A stretch of DNA of 60,273 bases, from NCBI GenBank assembly GCA_030148025.1, contig JASBUG010000014.1, positions 1 to 60,273 on the forward strand, written 5' to 3'. The notes under the pieces were generated by a model. It had not been told where the DNA came from. It searched no databases and was given only the letters and a program-made list of their open reading frames with translations. Position numbers and translations under genes: made by a program. Origin of the DNA: Flavobacteriaceae bacterium. GTDB taxonomy: Bacteria > Bacteroidota > Bacteroidia > Flavobacteriales > Flavobacteriaceae. Below, one piece after another: positions 25,601 through 33,316 of the stretch (position 1 is its first letter; the number at the start of each line of letters is the position of its first letter).

Positions 25601-27910
25601 ATTAGGCGCAGGTATAGAACTTAAGCTACCTACATTATTTTTAGATATGGATGAAGCCTCATCATTGTCTAACAAAATGACCTCTCTTAATCGTAATAAA
25701 GATTGCCCTTTAAAGCTTATTGTTTTATTAGTATTCTTATCTAAACGGTGTTTATAGAATAGTTGTTTCCCTTGACTATCATTACGTTCTTCTTTAATAA
25801 ATAATGCTGTATGTGTTCTGGTAATTACTTTGTCTAGATAATAAATTTCTTTTCTGCCCCAGGTGTAATATTTAAGATCTGGATTTGAACTATCTACAGA
25901 ATATTCTTCCCCATGAGGCGCGTACCATATATAACCATTACTCCATTTTCCATAATCCATAGTAACCCAATATCCATAATCATCATCATCAGCCAAATTA
26001 TTCCCATTAATATCAACAAAGTCTGGCCCGGTTATAGCAGTTAATAGCCAATGTGTTGCGTATTTTTTCAACTGTCTTTTTTCAAAAAAAGCTTGTTCTT
26101 CTCCAGGTCTACTTGCAATCATTCCATATTGTCTGGAAACTACTTCATGATTATAAACTGGAATTGAATAATGGTACGTTTTTCCATCTGGAGTTGTCAC
26201 TTTAAATGCCCCAATTCCATCAGGATCAAAATTAGTTATATCCCCATAGTTAATTGTAGCATTGGCCTTTAACAAACCTGTGGTATATGCTGCTGAGGTA
26301 GATAACTCTGTATTAGTGAAAGACTCGACATAACGACCTCCACGTTTACGTTCTTCTTCTATAGATGGAGCCGAATCTAAATAATCAAAAATTGAGATAT
26401 TAGAGTTACTATTATTAAAATTTGCTGGATCTACTAACAATGAAGATGAATATTCATTCTCAAAATGAAATTCTGGTTCTATGTTAAACCCAGCATTGGT
26501 ATTATTCTGAGTTTTATAACTAATTTCATAATCGCTATTATAACTTCCACTTTCTTCAATGTCTTTTCGTAAGCCTTGTAAGGCAGCATTTCTATAAAGT
26601 GTTGGTTTCATTGAACCAGAGATTCCTTGCGCTGTTACTCTATAATTATCGTAATTAGGAAATACTGCATTATTCCTATCTAATTCTAACGTATTATTAG
26701 AAGTACCATTAAAGTCCACCTCATAGATATCACCAAAACTATCAACATCGTTTATATAGTTAACAACATAACTATCTACATTTGGGTGCGTATGCCCTGG
26801 ATCTACATGGTGCTTAAAATTTAAAGGACCGTTATTGTAACTACATTCCCATCTTCCTGTTGTAGCTTCTAAACCTTTAAAATACAAAGGGCCGCTAACA
26901 CCAGTTGTTTCTAATTTATCCAGATAATATTCAATTTTTTGATAGCCAAAACTTGCAGTAATCATTCCTTCAGCTGTTGGAATATACAAAGGAATAAACC
27001 ACCCACTTTTTTTAATATTATAATCGCTTTGAGATACGGCATTTTCAAACGCAAAATTTGCTCCAGTGCCTACACCTTTAATTTTACCCGTAACACTTAT
27101 GCCTTTTGATGATAAATTAATTCCAATGCTATTTTTTTTACTACCTTCTCCTTTACCATAATTTGCATTTACTGAAATGTCACCACTCCAGCTGGAATTT
27201 AGTCCTAAACTAAAACTTTGATTATAATACATTCCTTTTTTACCCGATTTCTCCTCCCATCCTATACCACCACTTAGTCCAAACCCATTAGTGCCAACAC
27301 TCCCACCAATTGAGAAAGGTGTTTCTTTTATTCCAATTGAAGCACCAACAGAAGCACCATCAGACCCCAAGCTTCCATTTACACTTGCATTCTCACCAAC
27401 TCCAAACCCAAAGCTAACTGCCCCTCCAAATCCTTTATCGTCAGAATGAGAAATAGAAACCCCAACAGAACCTCCTCCAGTAGTAAATGATGTATATCCT
27501 AAACTAGCAGAAAGATATGTTGCTTGATCTCCACTATCATAAAAATACTCTTTAAAACGTGCATCTTTCCAATCGTCTGGATAGCCATTAACTGATCTAT
27601 TAATCGCTCCTGGATTTAAGGTCCAGCCTAAGCCTACCCAAGATGATTCTTGATCCATTGCAATTCCCGCATGATAAGACAACGCTAATGGATAACCTCC
27701 TTCAGGCGAAGGCACATTTAGCAAAGGCAATACATAAGTTAAATCACCAGTTCCTAAACTCACCATATCAGTAGCATCTACAGGTTCAAAGCTAGAAGCT
27801 TCAGGAGAAGTAGGTCCTTGTGCCTGTGAATTTATTGTGCATAATATGCACACTACCATAATTAAAACATAATTGGCAACTACTTTATCCAAGAATTTAA
27901 ACTTATTCAT
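22685..27910 (-). CDS. Large Rhs-type shell 'A' protein with glycine-rich beta repeats
   Basis: 1741 residues with a signal peptide (VLIMVVCILCTINSQAQ). The front carries the same set as the 1175-residue A protein: SPEASSFEPVDATDMVSLGTGD, LPLLNVPSPEGGYPLALSYHAG, WVGLGWTLNPGAINR. Residues 115-290 form an unusual run of Gly/Ser-rich strands (SVGVSISHS, GGAVSFGFGVGENASVNGSLG, IGGSVGTNGFGLSGGIGW) that could be an amphipathic barrel or sheet. YD motifs are few until YEYDAIGRLVRTF near the end, followed by a PKD/Ig-like tail. No toxin domain. It precedes Rhs B by 26 bases and is probably the other half of its shell. Confidence 0.8.
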   Translation of the reverse strand: MNKFKFLDKVVANYVLIMVVCILCTINSQAQGPTSPEASSFEPVDATDMVSLGTGDLTYVLPLLNVPSPEGGYPLALSYHAGIAMDQESSWVGLGWTLNPGAINRSVNGYPDDWKDARFKEYFYDSGDQATYLSASLGYTSFTTGGGSVGVSISHSDDKGFGGAVSFGFGVGENASVNGSLGSDGASVGASIGIKETPFSIGGSVGTNGFGLSGGIGWEEKSGKKGMYYNQSFSLGLNSSWSGDISVNANYGKGEGSKKNSIGINLSSKGISVTGKIKGVGTGANFAFENAVSQSDYNIKKSGWFIPLYIPTAEGMITASFGYQKIEYYLDKLETTGVSGPLYFKGLEATTGRWECSYNNGPLNFKHHVDPGHTHPNVDSYVVNYINDVDSFGDIYEVDFNGTSNNTLELDRNNAVFPNYDNYRVTAQGISGSMKPTLYRNAALQGLRKDIEESGSYNSDYEISYKTQNNTNAGFNIEPEFHFENEYSSSLLVDPANFNNSNSNISIFDYLDSAPSIEEERKRGGRYVESFTNTELSTSAAYTTGLLKANATINYGDITNFDPDGIGAFKVTTPDGKTYHYSIPVYNHEVVSRQYGMIASRPGEEQAFFEKRQLKKYATHWLLTAITGPDFVDINGNNLADDDDYGYWVTMDYGKWSNGYIWYAPHGEEYSVDSSNPDLKYYTWGRKEIYYLDKVITRTHTALFIKEERNDSQGKQLFYKHRLDKNTNKTISFKGQSLLRLREVILLDNDEASSISKNNVGSLSSIPAPNFSETVTFYDKIYEDGDSKVINYSMQNNVLDINDFTSLNTLRDKSLKIVDFSGYSYDLASGAPYTFGGVNGRLTLNHVTFKGKGGVQLKPSYNFEYHLGSYYLNQKDKWGYNKFYPKVWNLREITMPTGGKIEIEYEPKTFISATEHELFFDGVVSNGNEITIHSDEPFSDYNVSSNSQLPVSYIEFQSCTEHDNAGNPLIDHVLYDYKSFYGMATVISVSNAGKTLTLRFNGDPTLHTDVYSSKTSCSDLSSDYPEIARVTIPTGDYSAGVRVKSVKTTDGFAEYRTDYDYSIPGTSNTSGIVSYVPYINEVTNEVPYGMELPPPVPMYGHVKTTSYGTNNESLGYTQYEFKVLPIKHNVTNVGFQDVLELSPAPQSSSSSGNFAVLLKNIELKDNMASLGQLLSKASYNNYGQLLSKTINNYKSTENISQGITQESFQTYKEIDYENNNNGSDRWLISSSTRTTYPSVLESTTVIQGGFTSTTYFDTYDEISSQLLETRTESSDGTEFKTETIPAYTKYSDLGSKADNVNNKNMLTQEAMTKSYINQSGSWKETGVGITTWKPDVYSYNVNGAILSTDVWRKHKTFTWNGQLDGNGVYVNFSGEDDGFNWNVNAGSQAAQWKQLSEITKYDEYSLPLESVDINGNYAATKMGDRNTKVMAVANAAYQEMFYSGAEYLDGSTFDDGISSVGRTLVKAHTGKYSIEVSTQQGFKTDLLSGHRAGRYKISVWASKDNYTNAKVFDGLSLKSFNGEVIPSGDWVLLNHYVDWDTNSKTVYVKANSGTIFFDDFRIHPVTSSMVTYVYNDWEELEAVLGANNLSTTYEYDAIGRLVRTFSEVVDDTNLTGGFKKVAEHIYQFSNPIEGVIQPLFATVTYGASNATHQEFIATVTGGSGNYSFKWYKGIGDSSTQFETAWSSTSPNFDWTNLSGCDTRYVKLVVTDNQYGYLGESIRVIRNNNECDSGSGGGNPQN

Positions 27911-27928
27911 AATTAGTTATTGGTTTGA

Positions 27929-28519
27929 TTATTTTTTACATTTTTGATTATAAAAGTGAACGATCTCTTTAATATGCTTTAGCTTTAAAGTTTCTTCTTT
28001 AATTTTTTCAATTAGCTTTGGGCAATCTTTAAAGAATTTGACCCCTTCTTTTTTAAAATTTTTTGAGAACAACGTATTAGAACCTAAATAGGTTGCTTTT
28101 TTATCGCTCGATCTGAGTATGTAATAGCTGTTTGTTGAAAAAGTGTATTCCCCAATAAAGCCTCCATTACCTCCAGGAAAAGGTGCCCTGTTCATTGATG
28201 AAATTCTATAAAGATTTATTTCACCACCTATTACTTGCTCTAATACACGTGGTCTTTTTTTATTGTTCACATATAAATAAACATAGGTTAGAGGTAACTT
28301 ATCATAATGTATTACAGCATGATCTAATAATGCAAAATGGTACTTACTTGGTTTATCTTTTTTATCAGGTTTATATTTTATATAATCTCCCGTAAGTTTT
28401 CCTAAACCAGTAAGTACTGTTCCATCTTTAAAAAATAATTCTACCTTATTTTTTTGAGCACAAACTAATGTACTATCAAGTAGAAACATAAGAATGACTA
28501 GAAGTGCTTGATTTTTCAT
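27929..28519 (-). CDS. Exported protein of unknown function
   Basis: 196 residues with a signal peptide (VILMFLLDSTLVCAQ) and a soluble basic domain (FFKDGTVLTGLGKLTGDYIKYKP at the start, a GGNGGF turn mid-protein, and a Lys-rich helical end). I do not recognise a family. It lies in Rhs operon 1, 18 bases before the A gene and 4 bases after a lipoprotein gene, so it probably serves shell folding or export. Confidence 0.65.
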   Translation of the reverse strand: MKNQALLVILMFLLDSTLVCAQKNKVELFFKDGTVLTGLGKLTGDYIKYKPDKKDKPSKYHFALLDHAVIHYDKLPLTYVYLYVNNKKRPRVLEQVIGGEINLYRISSMNRAPFPGGNGGFIGEYTFSTNSYYILRSSDKKATYLGSNTLFSKNFKKEGVKFFKDCPKLIEKIKEETLKLKHIKEIVHFYNQKCKK

Positions 28520-28523
28520 CTCT

Positions 28524-29171
28524 CTAGAATATTAACTGTGGTTCTTTAATAAGTTTATCAATAGGTATTTTAAATTTCACTTCGCCTGTAAACAGCCCCA
28601 AATCTTCAATTGTAACGTTTAAATAACCTTCTGTTAATTTCTTTTCATCCCTTGGATACACAAACATAATGGTGGTTGCCTTACTCATACCGTACATACG
28701 TGGGTAAATAAAATCGGCCATTTCCAGGGTATCTTTTGTTTCTGTAAAAAGATGCACTTTGTCTTGCATTCCAAAAGCCAATTGATTAACCATGGCTCCA
28801 AACTCATTTCTGTTTTTGGGCGCCACACTTAATAGCTCCTGACTATTTTTACTCATACTTATATTGAAATACATGTATTTACCATATTTGCTTCGTAATT
28901 CATTTATTTCCTTAGCATCTGCTACAATATTGCCTAGCTCCTGTTTTACTAAAACATCTGTTGGGCGGTACATTAAAGTAAAATCTACTCCATTTATGGT
29001 TTTATGTTGGGTATAGCCATTACTCTCATTCCTTAAATATGCAAACATCTGTGTTTCATTATCAAAGCTATTAGCATTGCAACTAGTAACTAACATGACA
29101 ACACCTATTAGCAATAATAATGACACTGTAGTGGCTAAAACCTCTATTCTATTTCGCTTCAAACTCTGCAT
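28524..29171 (-). CDS. Uncharacterised lipoprotein in Rhs operon 1
   Basis: 215 residues, with a hydrophobic stretch and lipobox (LLIGVVMLVTSC, about residue 31) and a mixed alpha/beta domain. The start overlaps the OmpH-like gene by 23 bases, so the two are translated together. No family recognised. The coupling to a periplasmic chaperone suggests a role in periplasmic or outer-membrane handling of the Rhs proteins. Confidence 0.65.
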   Translation of the reverse strand: MQSLKRNRIEVLATTVSLLLLIGVVMLVTSCNANSFDNETQMFAYLRNESNGYTQHKTINGVDFTLMYRPTDVLVKQELGNIVADAKEINELRSKYGKYMYFNISMSKNSQELLSVAPKNRNEFGAMVNQLAFGMQDKVHLFTETKDTLEMADFIYPRMYGMSKATTIMFVYPRDEKKLTEGYLNVTIEDLGLFTGEVKFKIPIDKLIKEPQLIF

Positions 29172-29682
29172 TTAAACCTTCTAGTACTTTTTCTGTTAAA
29201 TCGGTGCCTTCGTTGGCATACATTATATTACCCGCTCCACTAGCTCCAAAAATGATTCTGTAATTATTTTCTTTACCATAAAGCTTTATGTAGTCATTAA
29301 TATCGTTAATGACTGTTTGTGTTGCCTTTTGGTCTTCCTCTTGAATCTGTTTTTGTATGGCTTGTTGATAGTTATTTATTTGCTGTTGCTTGTTGCCTAA
29401 TAATTGCTGCTTAAGCTCCAACTCTTTTCTACTCATTTTAGAGCGTTCTTTTTCATAATTCTTTAATTCTTTTTGCCAATCTGCCATTAGACTATCTACA
29501 TTGGCATTTAAAGTCTTTGCCTTTTCTTCAAAATCGGCTCTAACAATTTTTGTTCGCACATAACCATCCAAAAGCTTATTAACATCAACATATACTAAGT
29601 TTGAAGATTTTTGTAATTGTATAGCTGTAAACACACAGGCTATTATGGCAATAATTGATAGAGGTAATGCTAGTTTGTTCAT
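29149..29682 (-). CDS. OmpH/Skp-family periplasmic chaperone
   Basis: 177 residues from the ATG at 29682. An upstream TTG at 29703 would add seven residues and abut the previous stop, and is less likely. Membrane-spanning signal (ALPLSIIAIIACVFTA), then YVDVNKLLDGY, a long charged coiled coil (KELKNYEKERSKMSRKELEL, QQINNYQQAIQKQIQEED), and the closing beta strand NYRIIFGASGAGNIMYAN, which is the OmpH/Skp layout. Skp holds unfolded proteins in the periplasm. A dedicated copy in a cargo operon suggests it chaperones the Rhs or fibre proteins before export. Confidence 0.85.
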   Translation of the reverse strand: MNKLALPLSIIAIIACVFTAIQLQKSSNLVYVDVNKLLDGYVRTKIVRADFEEKAKTLNANVDSLMADWQKELKNYEKERSKMSRKELELKQQLLGNKQQQINNYQQAIQKQIQEEDQKATQTVINDINDYIKLYGKENNYRIIFGASGAGNIMYANEGTDLTEKVLEGLNAEFEAK

Positions 29683-29703
29683 TTGTATTAGTTTTTTTGA
29701 CAA

Positions 29704-31044
29704 TTAATTTTTTGATTTCTTTTTTAGAAGCAATTGCTCTAATTTTGAAAGACGTTCTATTAACTCCTGATTGATCTGTTGTTGATTTTTTAGTTGTGTC
29801 TCTTGAGCACCTAACTTCTTTTCTTGATCTATTGTATATAAAGTGAGTTCTTCAATTTTTTCTAAAAGCTTCATGTTCATTACTCCTAAATCAACACCAT
29901 TAGCTTCCATTTCTTTAGCAGAAGGAATATTTGGCAAGTGCTTATTAGTATTTATATATTGTTGAAGTTGTTTAAGTGAAGTAAGCTTATAATCATTAGC
30001 AAATACATAATCGGGTCCTGGAACCGATAAATCTACCTTTACTTCTTCGGCATGTATTTTACCCTTAACGGTAAGTTTAGAGTCTGGAGTTGTGGTACCG
30101 ATACCAAGGTTACCATTAGAGTTTAAAGTCATTTTTTCTCCTCCTCCATTCCACATAGACAAGCTTGAAGAACCATGATTATACCTAACCCGACCACTAT
30201 TTTGAGAATCTTCATCTCCAAACCATAATTCACTATATCCATTAGACTTCCCAATAATTGAGATAAAAGACCTATTCGAATTAGCATTTTCAAAAATTGC
30301 CGTAGTGCCAGCAATTGGAGACCAACTATTTCCTGTACTACTAGCTTCTACGTGAAATTTCACATCAGGATTAGTAGTTCCAATACCTGTATTTCCATCT
30401 TTATCAACCGTAACCCTAGCAACATTATTTGTTGCTATTTGAAAATCAAAATTTCCTGGAGATTTAACGAACAAACTGTTTACAGTAGAATTAGTGAAAT
30501 CTTGATTCGCATCTCCTGTCAATCCTATGTATCCATTAGTTACTCCTCCATCTTGAGAAAATTTTATTCTTGGATTATCATTTTCATTATTATTATCCGT
30601 ATCTGCTTCAATAGTTAAAACAGCATCATTAGATGTTCCAGCACTTAAATGCAGACGCGAAAGTGGATTAGTAGTTCCAATACCAACATTACCATTACTA
30701 TTTACATATAATTTAGCATATTGCTTTTGAGCAATGGCATTAGTTCCTATAGTTTTTGAAGCAACACCTATCATAAAACTATTAGCGTGGTCAGTATAAG
30801 GATTACCTATAAACCAATTATTTGTTTGCCCTAGTGAAAAAATGCCCGCTCCTCTATAGTCGTTATGGCTTTTTAAAAACACTCTTGACGCAACATGTCC
30901 ACTAGCGTTATCTGCATTAATCTCTATAATATCATTAGATATTATATTACCATTAACTGTTAATGTCCCGTTTACAGTTTCATCTTGAGCTCTTAAGCTT
31001 AATGTTGTTACAAAAAGTGCTATAAAAAAAATTATCCTTAACAT
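29704..31044 (-). CDS. Tail-fibre-like exported protein 2
   Basis: 446 residues: signal peptide (FFIALFVTTLSLRAQ), repeated NVGIGTTNPLSRLHL-type motifs, then the fibre end domain (KGKIHAEEVKVDLSVPGPDYV, LPNIPSAKEMEANGVDLGVM) and a coiled-coil end (LTLYTIDQEKKLGAQETQLK). The C-terminal third is close to the protein at 31050-32351, including 53 identical bases, so the two are recent duplicates with different shafts. Probably trimeric and surface-exposed. Second gene of Rhs operon 1. Confidence 0.8.
   Translation of the reverse strand: MLRIIFFIALFVTTLSLRAQDETVNGTLTVNGNIISNDIIEINADNASGHVASRVFLKSHNDYRGAGIFSLGQTNNWFIGNPYTDHANSFMIGVASKTIGTNAIAQKQYAKLYVNSNGNVGIGTTNPLSRLHLSAGTSNDAVLTIEADTDNNNENDNPRIKFSQDGGVTNGYIGLTGDANQDFTNSTVNSLFVKSPGNFDFQIATNNVARVTVDKDGNTGIGTTNPDVKFHVEASSTGNSWSPIAGTTAIFENANSNRSFISIIGKSNGYSELWFGDEDSQNSGRVRYNHGSSSLSMWNGGGEKMTLNSNGNLGIGTTTPDSKLTVKGKIHAEEVKVDLSVPGPDYVFANDYKLTSLKQLQQYINTNKHLPNIPSAKEMEANGVDLGVMNMKLLEKIEELTLYTIDQEKKLGAQETQLKNQQQINQELIERLSKLEQLLLKKKSKN
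30014..30066 (-). repeat. 53-bp perfect repeat in fibre gene 2
   Basis: Identical to 31297-31349 in fibre gene 3. It encodes the KGKIHAEEVKVDLSVPGP region, where the variable shaft meets the conserved end domain; flanking identity is lower but still clear. Confidence 0.9.
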
Positions 31045-31049
31045 ATTAC

Positions 31050-32351
31050 TTATTTATTTGATTTCAACTCTTTAACTGCTTGAAGGAGTTTATTAATTTG
31101 TTGTTGCTGTTTTAGAGTATAAAGCGTCAACTCTTCAATTTTTTCTAAAAGCTTCATGTTCATCACTCCCAAATCAATACCATTAGCTTCCATCTCTTTA
31201 GCAGATGGAATGTTTGGTAAATGCTTATTAATATTTATGTATTGTTGAAGCTGTTCAAGCGAGGTTAACTTGTAATCATTAGCAAAAACGTAATCTGGTC
31301 CTGGAACCGATAAATCTACCTTTACTTCTTCGGCATGTATTTTACCCTTTACTGTAAGTTTTGAATCTGGATTAGAAGTTCCTAGTCCTAAATTCCCATC
31401 TTGATCTAACCTCATGTATTCATTCAACAAATGTTGACCGTCCGAATCAGACCCTACACCTTTTCTATAAAGCCATCTAAACCCATAATTTGAACCTTCA
31501 ATGACTCCTTTATGCGTATATTTATTCTTCCCATAAAAATGATCTTTAGTATCGTCGTTATTACGATAAGCATTAAAACCAATATAACCTGCCCATTTAT
31601 TAGAGCTTCCTCCCCAATTGGTTTCATATGTCCAATCTAATTGTAAAACCCTAGACTTACCAGCTCCAATTCTGCCTTCAACATCTAAAGGGTTAGTAGG
31701 AGATGTAACGCCAATACCAACATTCCCTCCATTAAAATAAGACTCACCTCCGGAATCAAGCCTTACTTTTACTTGGTCACTATCATCATATATATACATT
31801 CTATGGTTATTGCTTCCTCCAAAATAAAACTGCTTGCGTTCACCACTCGAACCACCTCTTTTAAAATAAATATTAGCTCCCCATCTTCTATGCTTAAAAG
31901 TAGTTTCTGCTGTTCCGCCATCTAAATAATCAATAGAAAACCCTTCAGTATTTGTTGAATCAAATTTGCCTATACTAAGTTTTCCGTTTACATGAAGTAA
32001 TGTTTCTGGGTTAGTTATTCCTATACCTACATTTCCATTAGACTCTATAGTTAGTTTATTAGAAAAGTTAATTTCGTTTGTAGCAAAGCCTAAATACATT
32101 ACATTATTTTCGGCCCACCATTTCCATTGTTGTCCATAATTTGTTCTATTAATAATAAACCCACCATTTGAATAATTGGAATTTTTTAATTCTATATTTG
32201 GGGAAGAGCTACCCTCAACAGTTAATTCGTGAGCTGGATTTAAAGTACCTATCCCAGCATTCCCTGTTACAGGAAACGTATTGGTTTGAGCCAAAGCACT
32301 AACTACTATACATAGAAAAAAACAAACTGTAAAACTGAATTGATTCTTCAT
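31050..32351 (-). CDS. Tail-fibre-like exported protein 3, first gene of Rhs operon 1
   Basis: 433 residues: signal peptide (FTVCFFLCIVVSALAQ), several NAGIGTLNP/NVGIGITNPETLLHV repeats, a unique shaft rich in Trp, Tyr and Gly (WKWWAENNVMYLGF, WAGYIGFNAYRNN), the end domain LPNIPSAKEMEANGIDLGVM and a short coiled coil. It lies next to the divergent control region, with a CTTA/TAAG array 57-104 bp upstream. Its neighbour at 29704 shares the end domain almost exactly. Predicted fibre or adhesin. Confidence 0.8.
   Translation of the reverse strand: MKNQFSFTVCFFLCIVVSALAQTNTFPVTGNAGIGTLNPAHELTVEGSSSPNIELKNSNYSNGGFIINRTNYGQQWKWWAENNVMYLGFATNEINFSNKLTIESNGNVGIGITNPETLLHVNGKLSIGKFDSTNTEGFSIDYLDGGTAETTFKHRRWGANIYFKRGGSSGERKQFYFGGSNNHRMYIYDDSDQVKVRLDSGGESYFNGGNVGIGVTSPTNPLDVEGRIGAGKSRVLQLDWTYETNWGGSSNKWAGYIGFNAYRNNDDTKDHFYGKNKYTHKGVIEGSNYGFRWLYRKGVGSDSDGQHLLNEYMRLDQDGNLGLGTSNPDSKLTVKGKIHAEEVKVDLSVPGPDYVFANDYKLTSLEQLQQYININKHLPNIPSAKEMEANGIDLGVMNMKLLEKIEELTLYTLKQQQQINKLLQAVKELKSNK
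31297..31349 (-). repeat. 53-bp perfect repeat in fibre gene 3
   Basis: Partner of 30014-30066. The surrounding 250 bp are also clearly similar, consistent with duplication or gene conversion of the fibre end domain. Confidence 0.9.
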
Positions 32352-32407
32352 AAACTTGCACTTTAATTTTGAAGTTATGAAGTTAATACAGGTATTTTAT
32401 TCACCGC

Positions 32408-32455
32408 TAAGCATTTACCTTACAATAAAAAAAAAGTATCCTTACTTTAACTAAG
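32408..32455. promoter_or_regulatory. Composite CTTA/TAAG operator in divergent control region
   Basis: TAAG 32408, CTTA 32419, CTTA 32441, TAAG 32452: spacing 11, 22, 11 bp, the same order and distances as at 10181-10228. It lies 57-104 bp upstream of fibre gene 3 and about 170-215 bp upstream of the response regulator. A shared regulator is inferred. Confidence 0.6.
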
Positions 32456-32512
32456 CCTTATATCAAGTTTAATATATTTATCCTAGAATATTATGATTAC
32501 AATAATAAGCTG

Positions 32513-32542
32513 AAACCTTACAATTAATAAGGTTTAACCTTA
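32513..32542. promoter_or_regulatory. Second operator, proximal to the response regulator
   Basis: Perfect inverted repeat AAACCTTA-CAATTAA-TAAGGTTT (32513-32535), overlapping TAAGGTT-T-AACCTTA (32528-32542), giving CTTA/TAAG half-sites at 32517, 32528 and 32539, 11 bp apart. The core CTTACAATTA(A/G)TAAG is shared, one base different, with 10214-10228. It lies about 85-110 bp before the response regulator start and suggests autoregulation. Confidence 0.6.
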
Positions 32543-32624
32543 TTGAAATTTGATCAGATACAATTACTTTGGTAAAAATTTTGTGATTCTCCCTAAGAAC
32601 TGGAACATAAAATTGATTATTAGC

Positions 32625-33302
32625 ATGAGTAATTTTATTAACATTTTAATAGTGGATGATGAACCACTTATAATTAATTCATTTGAGAATGTATTTGACC
32701 ATTTGGAAAATATCCATTCTGACTTAAGTTTTAAAATAAAGTCAGCTACCAACTGTGATGATGCTTTATTCGAAATCAACAAAGCAGTAATAGGTAGTCC
32801 TCTTAACTTAGTAATCCTTGATATAAGTATACCTCCCTCAAAGGATAAAAAGTTTTTATCTGGGGAAGATTTAGGAATTGAATTAAGGAATAATTTCCCA
32901 GATGTAAAAATTATTGTATTCACTTCTCATGGAGACAATTACCGCTTAAATACCATTTTAAAAAATGTAGATCCAGACGGTTTTTTAATAAAAACTGAAA
33001 TAGGGTTTAACGATTTAATAAAAGCAGTCTCTAAAGTACTAACAAGCCCTCCTTTTTATAGTGACACTGTCTTAAAACTGATTAGACGGCATGTTTCAAG
33101 CGAAATTGTTCTAGACAAAATAGACAGGCAAATGTTATACTTACTATCAAAAGGAACTAAAACAAAAGATATCCCAAACTTTGTAAAACTATCTAAAGGT
33201 GGTGTAGAAAGGCGTAAAAGACAATTAAAAGAAATTTTTTGCATCGAAAACAAAGATGATAAAGTGCTACTAGAAATTGCAACTGAAAAAGGTTTCATTT
33301 AA
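32625..33302 (+). CDS. Orphan response regulator, REC plus LuxR-type HTH
   Basis: 225 residues from the ATG at 32625; an earlier in-frame ATG at 32550 adds a tail unlike REC domains and would lie just after the operator. REC domain 1-130 shows the acidic pair D11-D12, phospho-acceptor D66 (LVILDISIP), T100 and K123. The C-terminal 165-225 aligns by eye with a LuxR/NarL helix-turn-helix (IDRQMLYLLSKGTKTKDIPN, LSKGGVERRKRQLKEIF). No histidine kinase is nearby. As first gene of the machine operon, next to CTTA/TAAG operators that also occur before Rhs operon 2, it is the obvious candidate regulator of the locus. Confidence 0.85.
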   Translation: MSNFINILIVDDEPLIINSFENVFDHLENIHSDLSFKIKSATNCDDALFEINKAVIGSPLNLVILDISIPPSKDKKFLSGEDLGIELRNNFPDVKIIVFTSHGDNYRLNTILKNVDPDGFLIKTEIGFNDLIKAVSKVLTSPPFYSDTVLKLIRRHVSSEIVLDKIDRQMLYLLSKGTKTKDIPNFVKLSKGGVERRKRQLKEIFCIENKDDKVLLEIATEKGFI

Positions 33303-33316
33303 ACAAATTGATTGAC

